Assembly: GCA_963691655.1 (NCBI GenBank)
Contig: OY829328.1
Span: 75,458,400 to 75,522,399 of the forward strand
Direction of reading: 5' to 3'
Source: Toxonevra muliebris
Lineage: Eukaryota > Arthropoda > Insecta > Diptera > Pallopteridae
Length of the DNA: 64,000 nt
Below are positions 10,729 to 22,113 of this stretch, one piece after another; the first letter of the stretch is position 1; each line of letters starts with the position of its first letter. A model generated the notes under the pieces. That model had not been told where the DNA came from and did not search any database. It saw nothing but the letters and a program-made list of their open reading frames with translations. The position numbers and the translations under genes were made by a program.

Positions 10729-12029
10729 CAGGGTGACAATCGTAAAGTGACGCACACATTTCAGCAGTTATTTTCAAAAGGACGTACTTCCATTAAGTAC
10801 AATTAAGTGATAACATTGCTGAATATATAAGCATTCATTTGAACCCCACCTCATTCAATATAACCTCCTTTAGCCTGCACACATGCCTTCAATCGATCCG
10901 GAAATCGTAGGACTGTTCGCCGCAAGACTTCCTGATCAATTTCAGTCCAGGCTTTCTCTAATGAATTTGTCGGCGACTCCAGACTGTGGTGTTGAGATGC
11001 ACAAGCCTTACTCTCTAAAATACTCCAAATAGAGTAGTCCATTGGATTCAAGTCTGGGGAGTATGGTGGCCATTCTTGAGATGTTATGAATCCAGAAAAA
11101 TTGTCTTTTATCCATGTTTGCGTTAATTTCGCCATGTGGGAAGGTGCAGAATCTTGCTGGAAAGTCCAGTTTTCGTTTCTAAATGTATCTTGGGCCCAGG
11201 GAACAACATGTTCATTTAAAATGCTCCGATAAGCAACCTGGTCAATTTTAACACCCTCTTCAACGAATATTAGAGGGTTTCTGGCATTAGCGGAAACTCC
11301 AGCCCATACCATAACGGAAGCTGGCTTTTGAACTCGGCCAACAGTCCTATTTTGTTGCGATGATGATGTTAGCCACATTCGTTCATTTTGCGCATTGAAA
11401 TGTTGTTCAACCGTGAAAATTTTTTCATCTGTAAACAAGATATTTTCAACATTTTTTAACACGGAGGAGCGTAGCAACGCCTTGCATCTTTGCAGTCGCA
11501 AATCTTTCTTTTTTTGTGTCAGATCTTGAGCTTTTCGGAGCTTGTACGGCTTAAGATTAAGCTTTGATTTTGCAATGATTTTGCAATGATTCGCACTGTT
11601 TCACGGTTTACTCCCACTTCCTGAGCGATTTTTCTCATTGAGCGCCTTGGATTTCGCTTGATTCGTTTACGAATTTTTTCTGTTAAACCAGTAGTGGCAA
11701 CTGTTGACAATTTTCCCCGGTCTCTATCTCCAAAACCCCCAGTTTCATTATATCGAATAATATATATCGGTCTACCGTACGACTTGACAAATTTAAAGCC
11801 TTTGCAATTTGACGGCTACTATAATTTGCCAAATAAAATTTCATAATTTCACGACGAATATTTTCCTTGTCCATTTTTATGGAAATTTCAAAATGTAATA
11901 ACAAAAATTCAAATGAAATTATAAGCAAAGCCAATGATGAATGAATTTGCTTTTTAAATTAAAGTAACGGTAAATGGCAGGGCTTGCTGCAGAGTATTAA
12001 ACTTGCGTCACTTTACAATTGTCACCCTG
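10729..12029 (-). mobile_element. DD37D (maT-like) Tc1/mariner element T1
   Basis: A 1,301-bp element bounded by TA at 10,727-10,728 and 12,030-12,031. The left end is CAGGGTGACAATCGTAAAGT and the right end, reverse-complemented, is CAGGGTGACAATTGTAAAGT. Both continue with GACGC, giving inverted repeats of about 25 bp with one mismatch. A transposase pseudogene fills the minus strand. A second copy, T2, lies at 50,466-51,749. Confidence 0.93.
10851..11874 (-). pseudogene. DD37D (maT-like) transposase pseudogene
   Basis: The N terminus MDKENIRREIMKFYLANYSS begins at 11,874 and is followed by a first helix-turn-helix ('RQIAKALNLSSRTVDRYI'). A second helix-turn-helix ('MRKIAQEVGVNRETVRII') lies in another frame. 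The catalytic part (10,851-11,501) is one open frame with 'FTDEKIF' (first Asp), 'QQDSAPSHMA' (second Asp) and 'PPYSPDLNPMDYSIW'. I count 37 residues between the second Asp and the Asp of PMDY, which is the DD37D signature of maT-type elements. Two lesions are visible. One is a frame loss after 'FDIMKLG'. The other is an 11-bp direct duplication near 11,570-11,590 ('ttttgcaatga' twice) that T2 lacks. The catalytic half is intact but not joined to its DNA-binding half. Confidence 0.9.
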
Positions 12030-12031
12030 TA

Positions 12032-13776
12032 TATGCGCACCGATACAGAAAACTGCAATCTACGAAACCCATATTGTGGTTTGGATGTTAGACGTAAGAT
12101 GTCGCCACTATTGATGTCAAATATGGTGGGACCATATATGGCAGCGAGGGCAGGGAAGGGTTAATACTCCTTGAAAATCTATGAATGTGTGGAATAGCAA
12201 ACGTGATTAAGTAATTGAAGATTTTAACAAATTTTATACTTCTTTTGCGTATGTTATAAAGCTTTAACCCTTACATTGTCGGCAAATAAAAATTAAATTT
12301 TACGATAAAAAGAAGCTAAAAAACTATTCAATTTGAAATTGTTATCGTTATTTTAGAATTATGAACCCAAAGATGAGAATGCTTTTATAGTATCGTCTTT
12401 CCCGCTGGGACTTTTCTAAATACATAAAATTAATAGAGAAAGAGAGAGAGAGAGAGCGGAAAGAGAAACCAATGAAAGAAACTAGTTCTATGTATGATGA
12501 GGCTGCTAAGGTCCTTGAGATTAGTGTTGATATTTGAGCTATTTTGAAAGTACTTAAATTATGTGACAATTGTACCTTTTTTAGTCCGATTGTACCTAAA
12601 AAAAAGTATGATACAAAATTCAAATATGCTGAACTCAATGATATTGGCCTGAGTTTCTGCAACACTTCGCATTTTTTGTAAAATATTGGGGACTCAAAAT
12701 CTTAGGAAAAAGTATCACGTTTTTAAAATTTTGCGATTTTTTTTTTAATAATTCTAATTCTATTAATTTTTGGATTGTTTCAGACCCATAAGCCACAGTA
12801 GCTTATTTGTATAGAACTTTTTTTTACGCTGAATCCGGGCTCTGGGTTTTTAGTCATTTTCATTTTCAAACACTAATGAAATCGAAATCCATGTTTTTTC
12901 TGAAATCGGTTTTCCAAATATACTCATTTTTTCTAATATGATTCTGCTAGATTTGGATTCATGCATAAAAAAAATCCGTGGGGAAATATTTTTTGGGGAC
13001 ATATTTTTCCAAGTACGTAAATTTAAAGTTCGCTACAACACATTTAAAAATATGAATCCTGAGCTGAATGAATACTCTAGAGAACTAGGAGTTACTTTTT
13101 TCTATCCGTTCCGCCGATGCCCTCCTCGCCCGCAACCCCTCCCCCCCCCGCACCGGCCTTGATTTCTTACTTCCCACTTCGTGTTAAAGTTCATAAATTG
13201 ATGATTTCTCAAATTTCCCCTCAAATGTAAAAAGCGAAATAATTCCAAATTGTACCTAAAATGCTTCGGTAGCGTCTAAAATACCTTCAAGGCCAACAAA
13301 GTCAGAAAAAGGTGCAATTGTACCTAAAATATCAACACTGGTAAAAACATATGGAGAACGATTTTTTTCTTTCACAACTGTAAAAATTCTAAATTGTACC
13401 TAAAATGCTTCGGTAGCGCCAAAACTACTTTGAAGATGAAAAAGTATTTAAAAGGGTACGATTACACCTAAAATATCAACACTGCTTCAGATAGGCAACT
13501 AATAAAAACTCTCTGTCTCTCCCACTAGAAATAAATAATTGATATACTCATCCACTCTTCTGTATAGGTGTGTTTTTGTGTATATTTAAAATTATGGGAT
13601 TTTAAAATACCAAAAAAAGGAATAAAAATTTAAATGTAAACATCCGGATTTATGATTTTATTTTAAACATAATAAAACATGCTAAAAATAACTTTGCCAA
13701 ATTAAATTATGAATTCATGTTGTTGTTTTAAAAATTGCGTTCTGCATAAATATATATATACAATATATATACAAGG
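12032..13776. repeat. AT-rich spacer with a repeated 'cctaaaatgcttcggtagcg' module
   Basis: No gene. Phrases around 'attgtacctaaaatgcttcg' recur near 13,250 and 13,395, and 'attgtaccta(a)aa' also near 12,590 and 13,320, giving a loose repeat at about 145 bp. A GA run lies at 12,433-12,460. A C-rich patch at 13,125-13,155 sits inside a short frame that is not a gene. Confidence 0.5.
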
Positions 13777-16700
13777 CAGGGCCGTAGCCAGGATTTTTTT
13801 GTTTCGGGGCGGTGGAGGGTTTTCATCCGAAGAAAATATTTATAAATAATTTTTATGAAACTGATGTTTAAATAAAATAAATTAAATACGATGATGCATT
13901 TGAGGGACTCTACCAAATAGTAGAAAATTATGGTTAATGGTTAATGATAATAATGGTTAATTAACCTATTAATGCTCAGAGCACCTCGATTCGAAAGGTC
14001 TCTTTCAATGCTGTGCCTATACTAATTTAGGGAATATAACCCAACTAGTTTTAGGTATGCTCTATCGATACCCGAGGTTCGAGGGGAGGGGGCGGGGCGA
14101 TATGATGGTTTTAAATAAAAATATGAGGTGAAAGGAGACCAATTTCCATAATGGACGAATTTTTTTTTTCCTAGATAAATGATTACGACTCATTTTCAGA
14201 CTAGGGACAAAAGTGGATAAATGCCTTGAAGCTTTAGGAAAAATTTTTGTTTACGAGTTTCTTCAATCTTAACCTGAAAAAAAATGCCAGAAAACGACCA
14301 AAAATTTACAAAACAATCAATTCAAATTTTTTCGTATCAACATTATTCAAACATAATTTCGATAAATCATTAACTTACCATTACTGATGATGTACCCAAA
14401 CTAAAAAAATTACCAAAAACCCCAAAAATATGCAGATGCTTTTTCAAATGAATGTCGGTAGGAATTTCGGTCCATTTATAGGGACTATGATCTATAAGAT
14501 TCACATGTAGAAAGTTAAAGCTAAGAGGCCCTTCTACAGGGACTTTGATCCAAAAGATTAATGCATTGAAAGTTAAAGCCATGAGGCTCATCTATAGGGA
14601 TATTGATCCATTAGATCCATGCGTGGAAAGTTAAAGCCATGAGGCTCATCTACAGGGACTTGATCTCTAAGAGCAATACGTAGTAAGTCATGTCCATGAG
14701 GCTCATCTATAGGGACTTTGATCTCTAAGATCAATGCGTAGTAAGTTAAGTCCATGAGGCTCATCTATTGGGACTGTGATCCATAAGAACTATGCATAGA
14801 AAGTTAAAGCCATGAGGCCAATATACAGGGATTTTATCCAAAAGATTAATGTATTGAAAGTTAAAGCCATGAGGCTCATCTATAGGGACGTTGGTCCATT
14901 AGATCCATGCGTAGAAAGTTAAAGCCATGAGGGTCATATATATGGACTTTGATCCATAAGATCAATGGGTAGAAAGTTTTATCCATGAGGTTCATCTATA
15001 GGGACTTTGATCTCTAAGATCAATGCGTAGTACGTTAAGTCCATGAGGCTCATCTATAGGGACTTTGATCCATAAGATTAATGCATTGAAAGTTAAAGCC
15101 ATGAGGCCCATCTATAGGGATTTTGATCCATAAGATCAATGCGTAGAAAGTTATGTTTATTAGGCCTATCTATAGGAACGTTGGTCTATTAGCTCCATGC
15201 GTAGTAAGTTATTTCCATGAGGCTCATCTATAGGGACTACATAGACCATAATCTGTTAGATCCAAATATGCACTTTGATGAATGAGCAGGAACTTTGACC
15301 CATTAGATCTATATATTAAATTTGGTTTATTAAATCCATGCATAGAGAGTATGATCTATTAGACTCATCTACTCATATATGGGTTTTTATCAATTGGATT
15401 CATGCATAGGGACTTGATATGCATTATATCCATATATGAACTTTGGCCCATTGGATACATTATATGTATTTTGATTTAATGGATTTTAATCTATTCGATC
15501 TAGTTATACTTGCACTGTTATCTATTATACATGGATAGATTTTAAACAATTATAACCTGATAAGAACTTTGATCTACTAAACCCCTATATGATTTTTGAT
15601 CTATAAGATCCATAAGTTCGTGAAAGTATTTTGAAGATTATACATTGAAACCTTAATTTCAACATATGAGCGTTTGATTTAATAAACCCTTGAATTTTAT
15701 AGGCTTTTAAAAGGGTTGTAACGAACATGTGTGTCACATAAACGTAAGCGAACTAAGTTTTTAAAACATTTTAAATTTATGGTTTTGCATAAGGTTTCGT
15801 TAAAGGAGGGAGGGGGAACAATAAAATATCGAAAAATTCCCAACTTTCCTTTGAAATAAACTTCAATTTGCATTTTACTTGCAAAATAGAATCATATTTA
15901 TTGTTAGTGTTAAGTCCAATTGTAGCCAATTTTGAAAAGTTTTAGAGCTAAACCCTGACGTGCTACAAACTTCGAAATTTCGAAATTAGAAACTAAGGGC
16001 TGTATCATGGCCCTTTCAAATGCACCCTCATCCAAAGTGCACGCCCTTAATGCAGGAATCGTCTTTAATGGCTAAGGGTGCACGAAAAATCGAATCGGGT
16101 TCTATCTTATAGTGTGTTCACATGGAAGTTGAAAATCGATTTTCGTTGCCCAAAATTCGATTTTCAAAAAAGCCGTTCAGACGGCATTTGATTTTTCATT
16201 TGTCAATTTTTATTTCCATTTTTTTGAGATCATTTACTTTTCACACACTTTTTACAAATAACTAATGTCATCATGTTTGGCAGTTGCCAAAAAAGTACTA
16301 AATATTGTAATAGATGGAATATTGTATTAGCATTCTCAATTCTTCACAATTCTCTCAGAAACCCTGAGTTGCATAGCGAAAAATCATAGCCAAAAAACGT
16401 TTTTCGTTGAAAATCGGCTGAAAATCAGATATTCATTTGACAATTGTTCTATGACGAAAACTCAATTTTAAAGAGATTTTCAGTCTAAATTGATTTTAGG
16501 CGCCAAAATCAAATTTTCAGCTGCCATGTGAACATACTATTACTTACACCCACGGCCAGACATAATGAAAAATGCAATGGCCGGAAGTGTTTTAAGGGCC
16601 GCTGGTTACAAATCTGCACTCAGATTTTAAAAATTCAAAGTGGCGGATCAAATATGGCGATTTTAGGCAAATTTCAAATATACTACATAATAAAATATTG

Positions 16701-17055
16701 CTTCTTATTACCTTTCAAATAAGTCCAATTTAATAAGGATCCGATATATTTTTCTATTTTTTATTAATATCTAAACTTTTTAAACTGTTTCAGGAAGAAA
16801 CTTTAAATCAAAAACAAATCGGATCAGGTAGCATAGTGTAACTACGATTTCAAATTTTAAATTTATTTTTTTTATATTTTACTTTTTTGAAAGAAATTGA
16901 TGGGAGTAAAAAATTTTTAAAAATCGTTTAATAGATTTTATTTTAACTTTTGTTTCCATCCACTGGCAGTTAATATAAAAAATTAGTAGAAAGTTTCCAC
17001 ATGTCAAGGGGTGGGGGTCATAACCCCCAAAACCTTCCCTCTAAATACGGCCTAG
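13777..17055. mobile_element. large hAT-like non-autonomous element (3.3 kb)
   Basis: The left end CAGGGCCGTAGCCAG and the right end, which reverse-complements to CTAGGCCGTATTTAGAG, form short imperfect inverted repeats. The 8-bp flanks ATACAAGG (13,769-13,776) and ATACATGG (17,056-17,063) match at 7 of 8 positions, as expected for a hAT-type target duplication. No transposase is visible inside. The interior carries a 58-bp minisatellite (14,440-15,240) and decayed AT-rich DNA. The ends and near-end sequence are shared with the elements at 17,067-18,097 and 63,501-64,000, which supports a family. Boundaries are inferred from the ends. Confidence 0.65.
14440..15245. repeat. 58-bp minisatellite, about 13-14 copies
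   Basis: The unit contains 'gaaagttaaagccatgaggc', 'tcatctatagggactttgat' and 'ccataagatcaatgcgta'. Consecutive 'agttaaagcc' anchors at 14,571 and 14,629 give a period of 58 bp. Copies differ by substitutions and small indels, for example 'aagtccatgaggc' for 'aagccatgaggc'. Past 15,245 the array decays into loosely related 'gatctattagatccat' words to about 15,650. It lies wholly inside the hAT-like element. Confidence 0.88.
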
Positions 17056-17066
17056 ATACATGGAAT

Positions 17067-18097
17067 CAGGGCCGTAGCCAGAAATTTTTTTCGGGGGGGT
17101 TTCCATTCGAAGAAAATATTCATAAATAACTTTTATCAAACTGATTTTTAAATACAATAAATTAAATCGATGATATATTTGATGGACCCTATAAAATTAA
17201 AATTTTAGGAAAAATTTTCCGATTTTTTTTAATCTTTACCTCAAAAAAATGGCCAAACGTGACAAAAAATTCACAGAATAATCAAATTAAATTCTTTCAA
17301 ATAAATATTAATCAATGTGCATTCTATTGCATTTTTTTTTTATCGTGAGGGGCATAATTTCATTAACTCATTGACTTCCCACTACTGAAGCCCCAACCCA
17401 ACCTCAAAAAAATTACCAAAAATAGTAGAGGCTCATTTTTTTCAAATGATCATCATTGGGAATTTGAGCCATTATCAATGATAAGGAACCCGGATGAGGT
17501 TGGCTTATATTCCATAAATTCGTGAAGTCACAGCATTGAAAGAGATCTTTCTAGTCGTGGTGCTCTAAGCAATAATGCATTAAAAAATTATTTATATTTT
17601 AAGATTGCCTCCTAAAACTGCATGGGTTTTGCTAATAAGATGGAGTTTTTGCGAAAGAATTTTTCACGTTGAACACGAATCTGAGGTCAAAAATTTCCCA
17701 TCACGTCACGTTTTAGGAAAAAAAATGGGGTTCAAGCAAGTCTAATTTTACAAGGATCCGATAATTTTTTCTATTTTTATTAATTTTTAAACTTTTCAAA
17801 CTGATTCAGGACGAAACCTTAAATCAAAAACAGTTACTGACCCAGAAAAACTATGAATGCAGGAGTGCTCAGTATCACCTTCTCTTTTTGAATACGCAGT
17901 CAAACCTTATGTCAAAGAAAAGAAATCGGATTCGATCGCATAGTGTAACTAAGATTTCAAATTTATTTTTTATATTTGACTTTTTAGAAAAAAAAAACCC
18001 ATGGAAGTAAAAAATATCGTTAAATAGATTTTATTTTGACTTTTTTTCCGTCAATTGTTAGAACCCCAAAACCCCCCCCCCCCTAAATACAGCCTTG
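17067..18097. mobile_element. hAT-like non-autonomous element, second copy
   Basis: It starts CAGGGCCGTAGCCAGAAATT and ends in sequence that reverse-complements to CAAGGCTGTATTTAGGGGGG. The 8-bp flanks CATGGAAT (17,059-17,066) and CATGGTAT (18,098-18,105) differ at one position. Its first 120 bp match the start of the element at 13,777 ('cgaagaaaatatt', 'aaataaattaaat'). No coding region is seen. It sits 12 bp from the previous element, so its left target duplication overlaps the right duplication of that element. Confidence 0.65.
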
Positions 18098-18105
18098 CAT
18101 GGTAT

Positions 18106-19881
18106 ATATAAGAATATCAAAAAAATGAAATATTTGTTATATTTAGGTAAAATAATTTGTTAATATTTATTAGCGCAGAACCAAAATTTTATATTAATAT
18201 AAATAGAAAAAATTAAAGTAAAATTTTATATGCCAAAAAATAATAATAATTTTTTTTTTTTAATATTAAAACTGAATGAAAAATGTAGCGAAAAATAAAA
18301 TACAAACATTATAAAATATTTAGGTATGCACTTACAATTTTCATTTTCATTATTTTCTCCAGTTAAAGCATTATCTTCCATATTCATTTTACAAATACAT
18401 TTATATATTTATTACTTTTTCAATGTTTTTCGGTGCGCACTAAATTTACTCAACCATTTCGTTGAAGTTTTGCACTCTTCCTCTTTCTTTTTTCTGAAGC
18501 ATTTTTTTACACTTATCGGCACAAACACGACGTAGTACACGAAATAAATTATTTATTTACAATAACAAAATTTAAACTTTTTTTTTGCCGAATATCGATC
18601 CCATAGTTTGAAGAATAAGTATGAGACTAACTCAACTGCAATACAAAATTAAAATAAAGACCTCGAATCTCGCAAGCATAATCAATTACGATCGTTTAGT
18701 CACGTAGTCCAAATTCGAAGTTCTACCTTAGTGTGCTTTAAGCTCACAAGCATAATCAATTACAATCGTTTACTCACGTAGAGTCCAAATTCGAAGTTCT
18801 ACGAGAGCTTAAACAGTGAGATTGAAAAAATGAGAACTCAACGAGAACTTAGACAGAGAGCATAAAAAGTGAGTACAAAAAGAACTGCTTGAGTGTTTTC
18901 AATGCATAGTACTACTACTTATGCATTATTATTATGCATGCATGTATATGTATAACACAGCTATATGAAATCAAGCTCTCTCACAAATGATATAAAACTG
19001 CGAAAAGTCGACTCTCTGCTTGATTGTATGAAGCCGATCTCCATATGACCTCGTTCGCTTAACACTAACAACAATATAACTTCGTTTTTTATTAGGTTCG
19101 AATGAATGCAATGAAAGCTCGTTGTCACAGTCCCGCTAAAGAAGTTTCACTTCAAAAACAACAACAACAAATTCACACAAATTTCAATTCCTACTATTGC
19201 AATTCCTCTTCTCTTTTATCGGTCGCTCTCGTCTCGTCTCAAAGACTTCAAAAAAATCATACAGCACAATAACAAAAACCATTACCTTTCAAGGTTTTCT
19301 TGTTTCTATGCTAGTGTTCCGATATTTTTCACTGTTAAAAAACAAAAGCAACAACACATACATATGTATGTATAAATTCCATTTCATTCCAATACTCCTA
19401 GTTGGAAATTTTCAGTTTTATTATAAGGGTGAAAAATAATTATTTTTTCATTTAAAATAAATAAATTTTCATGTGTTTCTCATAACTTTTTTTCTGCATT
19501 AACTGAATCACTAAATTCATAAATCATTAAAATAGCTAAAAATTTATCGCAAATTCCAAAAATAATTTTGTAACACTTTGTTTTGTTTTTTTTTTTTTAA
19601 ACATATTTTAATAAACTAACACACATACGAACAAAAAATCACCACCGGTTAGAAATTCATTGCATGCATAAACGTTGAAAACTTTTAACCAGCTTAATTA
19701 AATTCTAAATTATCATTTGATAAAATTTGTGGTAAACCAAAAAATAAAACTGCAATAGCGAAAAAAAACAATAACAACAACAAAACTATGAATTAGCATA
19801 TTAATGTTAATTATGTAGAATTAAACCATAAAACAACGAAGGCGGAAATGTGAAAATAAATGTTAAATATACATGCAACAA
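18106..19881. other. no gene seen; short tandem duplication
   Basis: AT-rich. A stretch of about 70-75 bp is duplicated in tandem at 18,675-18,740 and 18,746-18,812 ('gcataatcaattac', 'tccaaattcgaagttctac'). CAACAA and long T runs are scattered. The frames at 18,326-18,535 and 19,197-19,439 are AT-rich and have no recognisable motif. Confidence 0.5.
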
Positions 19882-20169
19882 TACAGTGAGCGAAATAATT
19901 ATATCGGGCAATGAATATTTTTTAGTTTTTGTTTGATAATTCGGTTCATGTTTAGGAAAAGGAAGGCAACGCTACTCGAAAACATGTGGCCGCCGCGTTA
20001 CGTGATGAGATATGAGTCAGTTATTGGTGAAATCTTCATAGCGCAGTGTGAAATAAATATAGCGGACATTTACCCAAAATTTTGGCAAAAAAACAGAATA
20101 TTTAAGCATTTTCTAACTTCAAAGCAAGTAAGTAAAAAACAAACATTAATTGTTTTTAAATATTTCACC

Positions 20170-20735
20170 TAATAAAAATAATACTAATTGCCATAAGAAC
20201 TTCATTATCTGTAGAAGAGCGCACAGAAATTTTGAATTTAAGAATAAAAGCTATTCAATCAGACAGATCGCCTTTAAAATTATTCGAAAAAAGTTCACAA
20301 TAAAAAATTTCTTAAAAAAACTTGACGAATATGGAAAAACAAAGCGATCTGATCGCCCGCCGAAAATAGAAAAACGCAAATAAAATGTCTAGCGGTCAAC
20401 AAAATAAACATTCCATCACAAATACGCCAGCAATTAGCTTTACCCATTACAACAATGAGGATTTAACCTCTTTTAGGTAAAGAAAAATACCTAAAATTCC
20501 AAAAAAAAAGGTTGCCAGATCTTCGCCTTTTACCTCAGCATACAACGGCAAGACTGGACTTTGCTGAAAAGCTTAAATTTAGGGACTCCGAATGGCAATC
20601 CATCATCTTCAGCAATAAGAAGAAATTCAATCTGGCCGAACCTGATGGTGGACAAAAGTATTAAAGGGATTTTCGAAAAGTTCGTGGAACTCATTACCCG
20701 AGGAATTTCACTGGAGGATCCTTAAGAGGACATTC
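20170..20735 (+). pseudogene. Tc3-like transposase pseudogene
   Basis: Pieces in several frames resemble Tc3/Tc1 transposases. The first is 'AYSIRQIAFKII' followed by 'FLKKLDEYGKTKRSDRPPKI' (helix-turn-helix and linker). Then come an 'NKINIPSQIRQQLALPITT'-type second DNA-binding domain and 'TTARLDFAEKLKF'. Last is 'WQSIIFSNKKKFNLAEPDGG', where the first catalytic Asp (normally SDEKKFNLDGPDG) is replaced by Asn. Stops and shifts are frequent, and the gene ends near 20,735 before the second and third catalytic residues. Confidence 0.75.
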
Positions 20736-20899
20736 CTGTTTAAAATTTGAAAATTGTCGACTTTTTTTTGTTTTGATATTTGCGTTTCTTATAGTTTCAA
20801 AAATATTGTGCTAAAATATTAGTGAAAAATTCGAAGTAAAACGAGGTAAAAAAGAAATCTAACATCTAAAAACAAGTTTTCGAGAAAGCAGCTTCAAAA

Positions 20900-21450
20900 T
20901 CGTTATTCAGTGGTTTTCAAGGACGATAATTATGATTCTGATATAAGATTTTTGAAATTCAAAATGACGGATCCAATATGGCAGATGAGTTTTTTAAAAA
21001 CTGATCGGATTCGCTTGAAACTCATTACTGGGGGGTTTTTAGGGACGCTGATTAAGAATCCGATATTGGGTTTCCAAAACTCAAAATGGCGGATCTAATA
21101 TGGCCGACTAATTCTCAAGTTCATCGGATTCGCCTGAAACTCGTTACTCGGAGGTTTTCAGAGTATCTGATTACAAATCTGGCATTAAATTCGAAATCAG
21201 TGACCTCAAAAATCCCCTAGTAATGAATTTTAAGCGAATCCGATAATTTTTTTTTTTTAATTTCTTCCGCCATGTTGGATCCGCCAAACTGAAAAATCTG
21301 ACGCCAGTATCGTTATACGTATCAACGACCCGATAGTCCCCGAGTAACGGGTTTCAAGGTAATCAAAACAATTTTTAAAAAATCTGTCACCATATTGGAT
21401 CCGGCATTTTGAAAAACTGACATCCGATTCATAATCAGCATACTTTCTCC
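20900..21450. repeat. palindromic array of 'ggatccaatatggc' modules
   Basis: Three direct modules of about 90 bp (near 20,925, 21,010 and 21,085) contain 'tcaaaatg(g/a)cggat', 'aatatggc' and 'catcggattcgc'. They are followed at 21,190-21,450 by inverted modules ('gcgaatccgataa', 'ccatgttggatccgcca', 'ccatattggatccggca'). A related single module is at 16,636-16,660, inside the first hAT-like element. The modules carry no coding frame. Confidence 0.7.
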
Positions 21451-22113
21451 ATTCAAAATCGCCAAAAAAAAAGGCGTTTGCGTAGGTCGAAAATCGATGA
21501 AACTCGCATAGCTTAAGCCAACAGAAGGAGCGGAGAACAGTCTAAAGAATACAACGAGGTCAAAAAGGTCCAATTAGAGATTTAAAGAAGTTGGCAGAAC
21601 TTGAAGACTTTGAGTATGCACTATAGATGACTGACTAAAAGAAATTGGCATAAAAATTTATTTAAAAAATAACTTTAAACGCGTTTTCCTTAAAATGATA
21701 TTTTTTGAACTGTTAGGACTGATATCTTGGGTTTAACTGAACTGATTTTAAAAAATTTAAATGCGTAGGATTTATTATTATCATAACTATAAGTGACTAT
21801 AAGAAAAATTGGAATAATCCTTCCCTCCTTATTTTCTATAAGAGAAATTTCAAGTAAAAATATTTTTTTTTCTTTTTTTTCGAGAAAAAAGACCCTAAAA
21901 AAGCGGAAGGGGAAAGTTTCACTTTTTTGTGGTTCAACTTTCAATGACTTTGTTTTTGTTGTTATGTTTTGAAGCTTTATTGAAAAAACAGTTTTTTTTA
22001 AAATAGTTTTTGTGTTTTATTTGATTTGAAATAAAAATGAATTCAGATAATCACAAAAATTTTTCATTCCATACAAATTTTAGCTGTCCAAAATAATTAT
22101 TTCGCTCACTGTA

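Larger units (their letters stand above)
19884..22111 (+). mobile_element. Tc3-like Tc1/mariner element, decayed (2.2 kb)
   Basis: The left end CAGTGAGCGAAATAATTAT is matched by the inverted right end ('ataattatttcgctcactg'). TA dinucleotides flank the element at 19,882-19,883 and 22,112-22,113. A transposase fossil of Tc3 type lies in the first third. The remainder is non-coding and contains the palindromic 'ggatccaatatggc' modules. At 2,228 bp it is longer than a usual Tc1 element, so extra sequence has been gained. Confidence 0.85.

Noticed and set aside
14440..15245. CRISPR-like array
   Set aside because: The 58-bp units are contiguous with no unique spacers, and the genome is eukaryotic.
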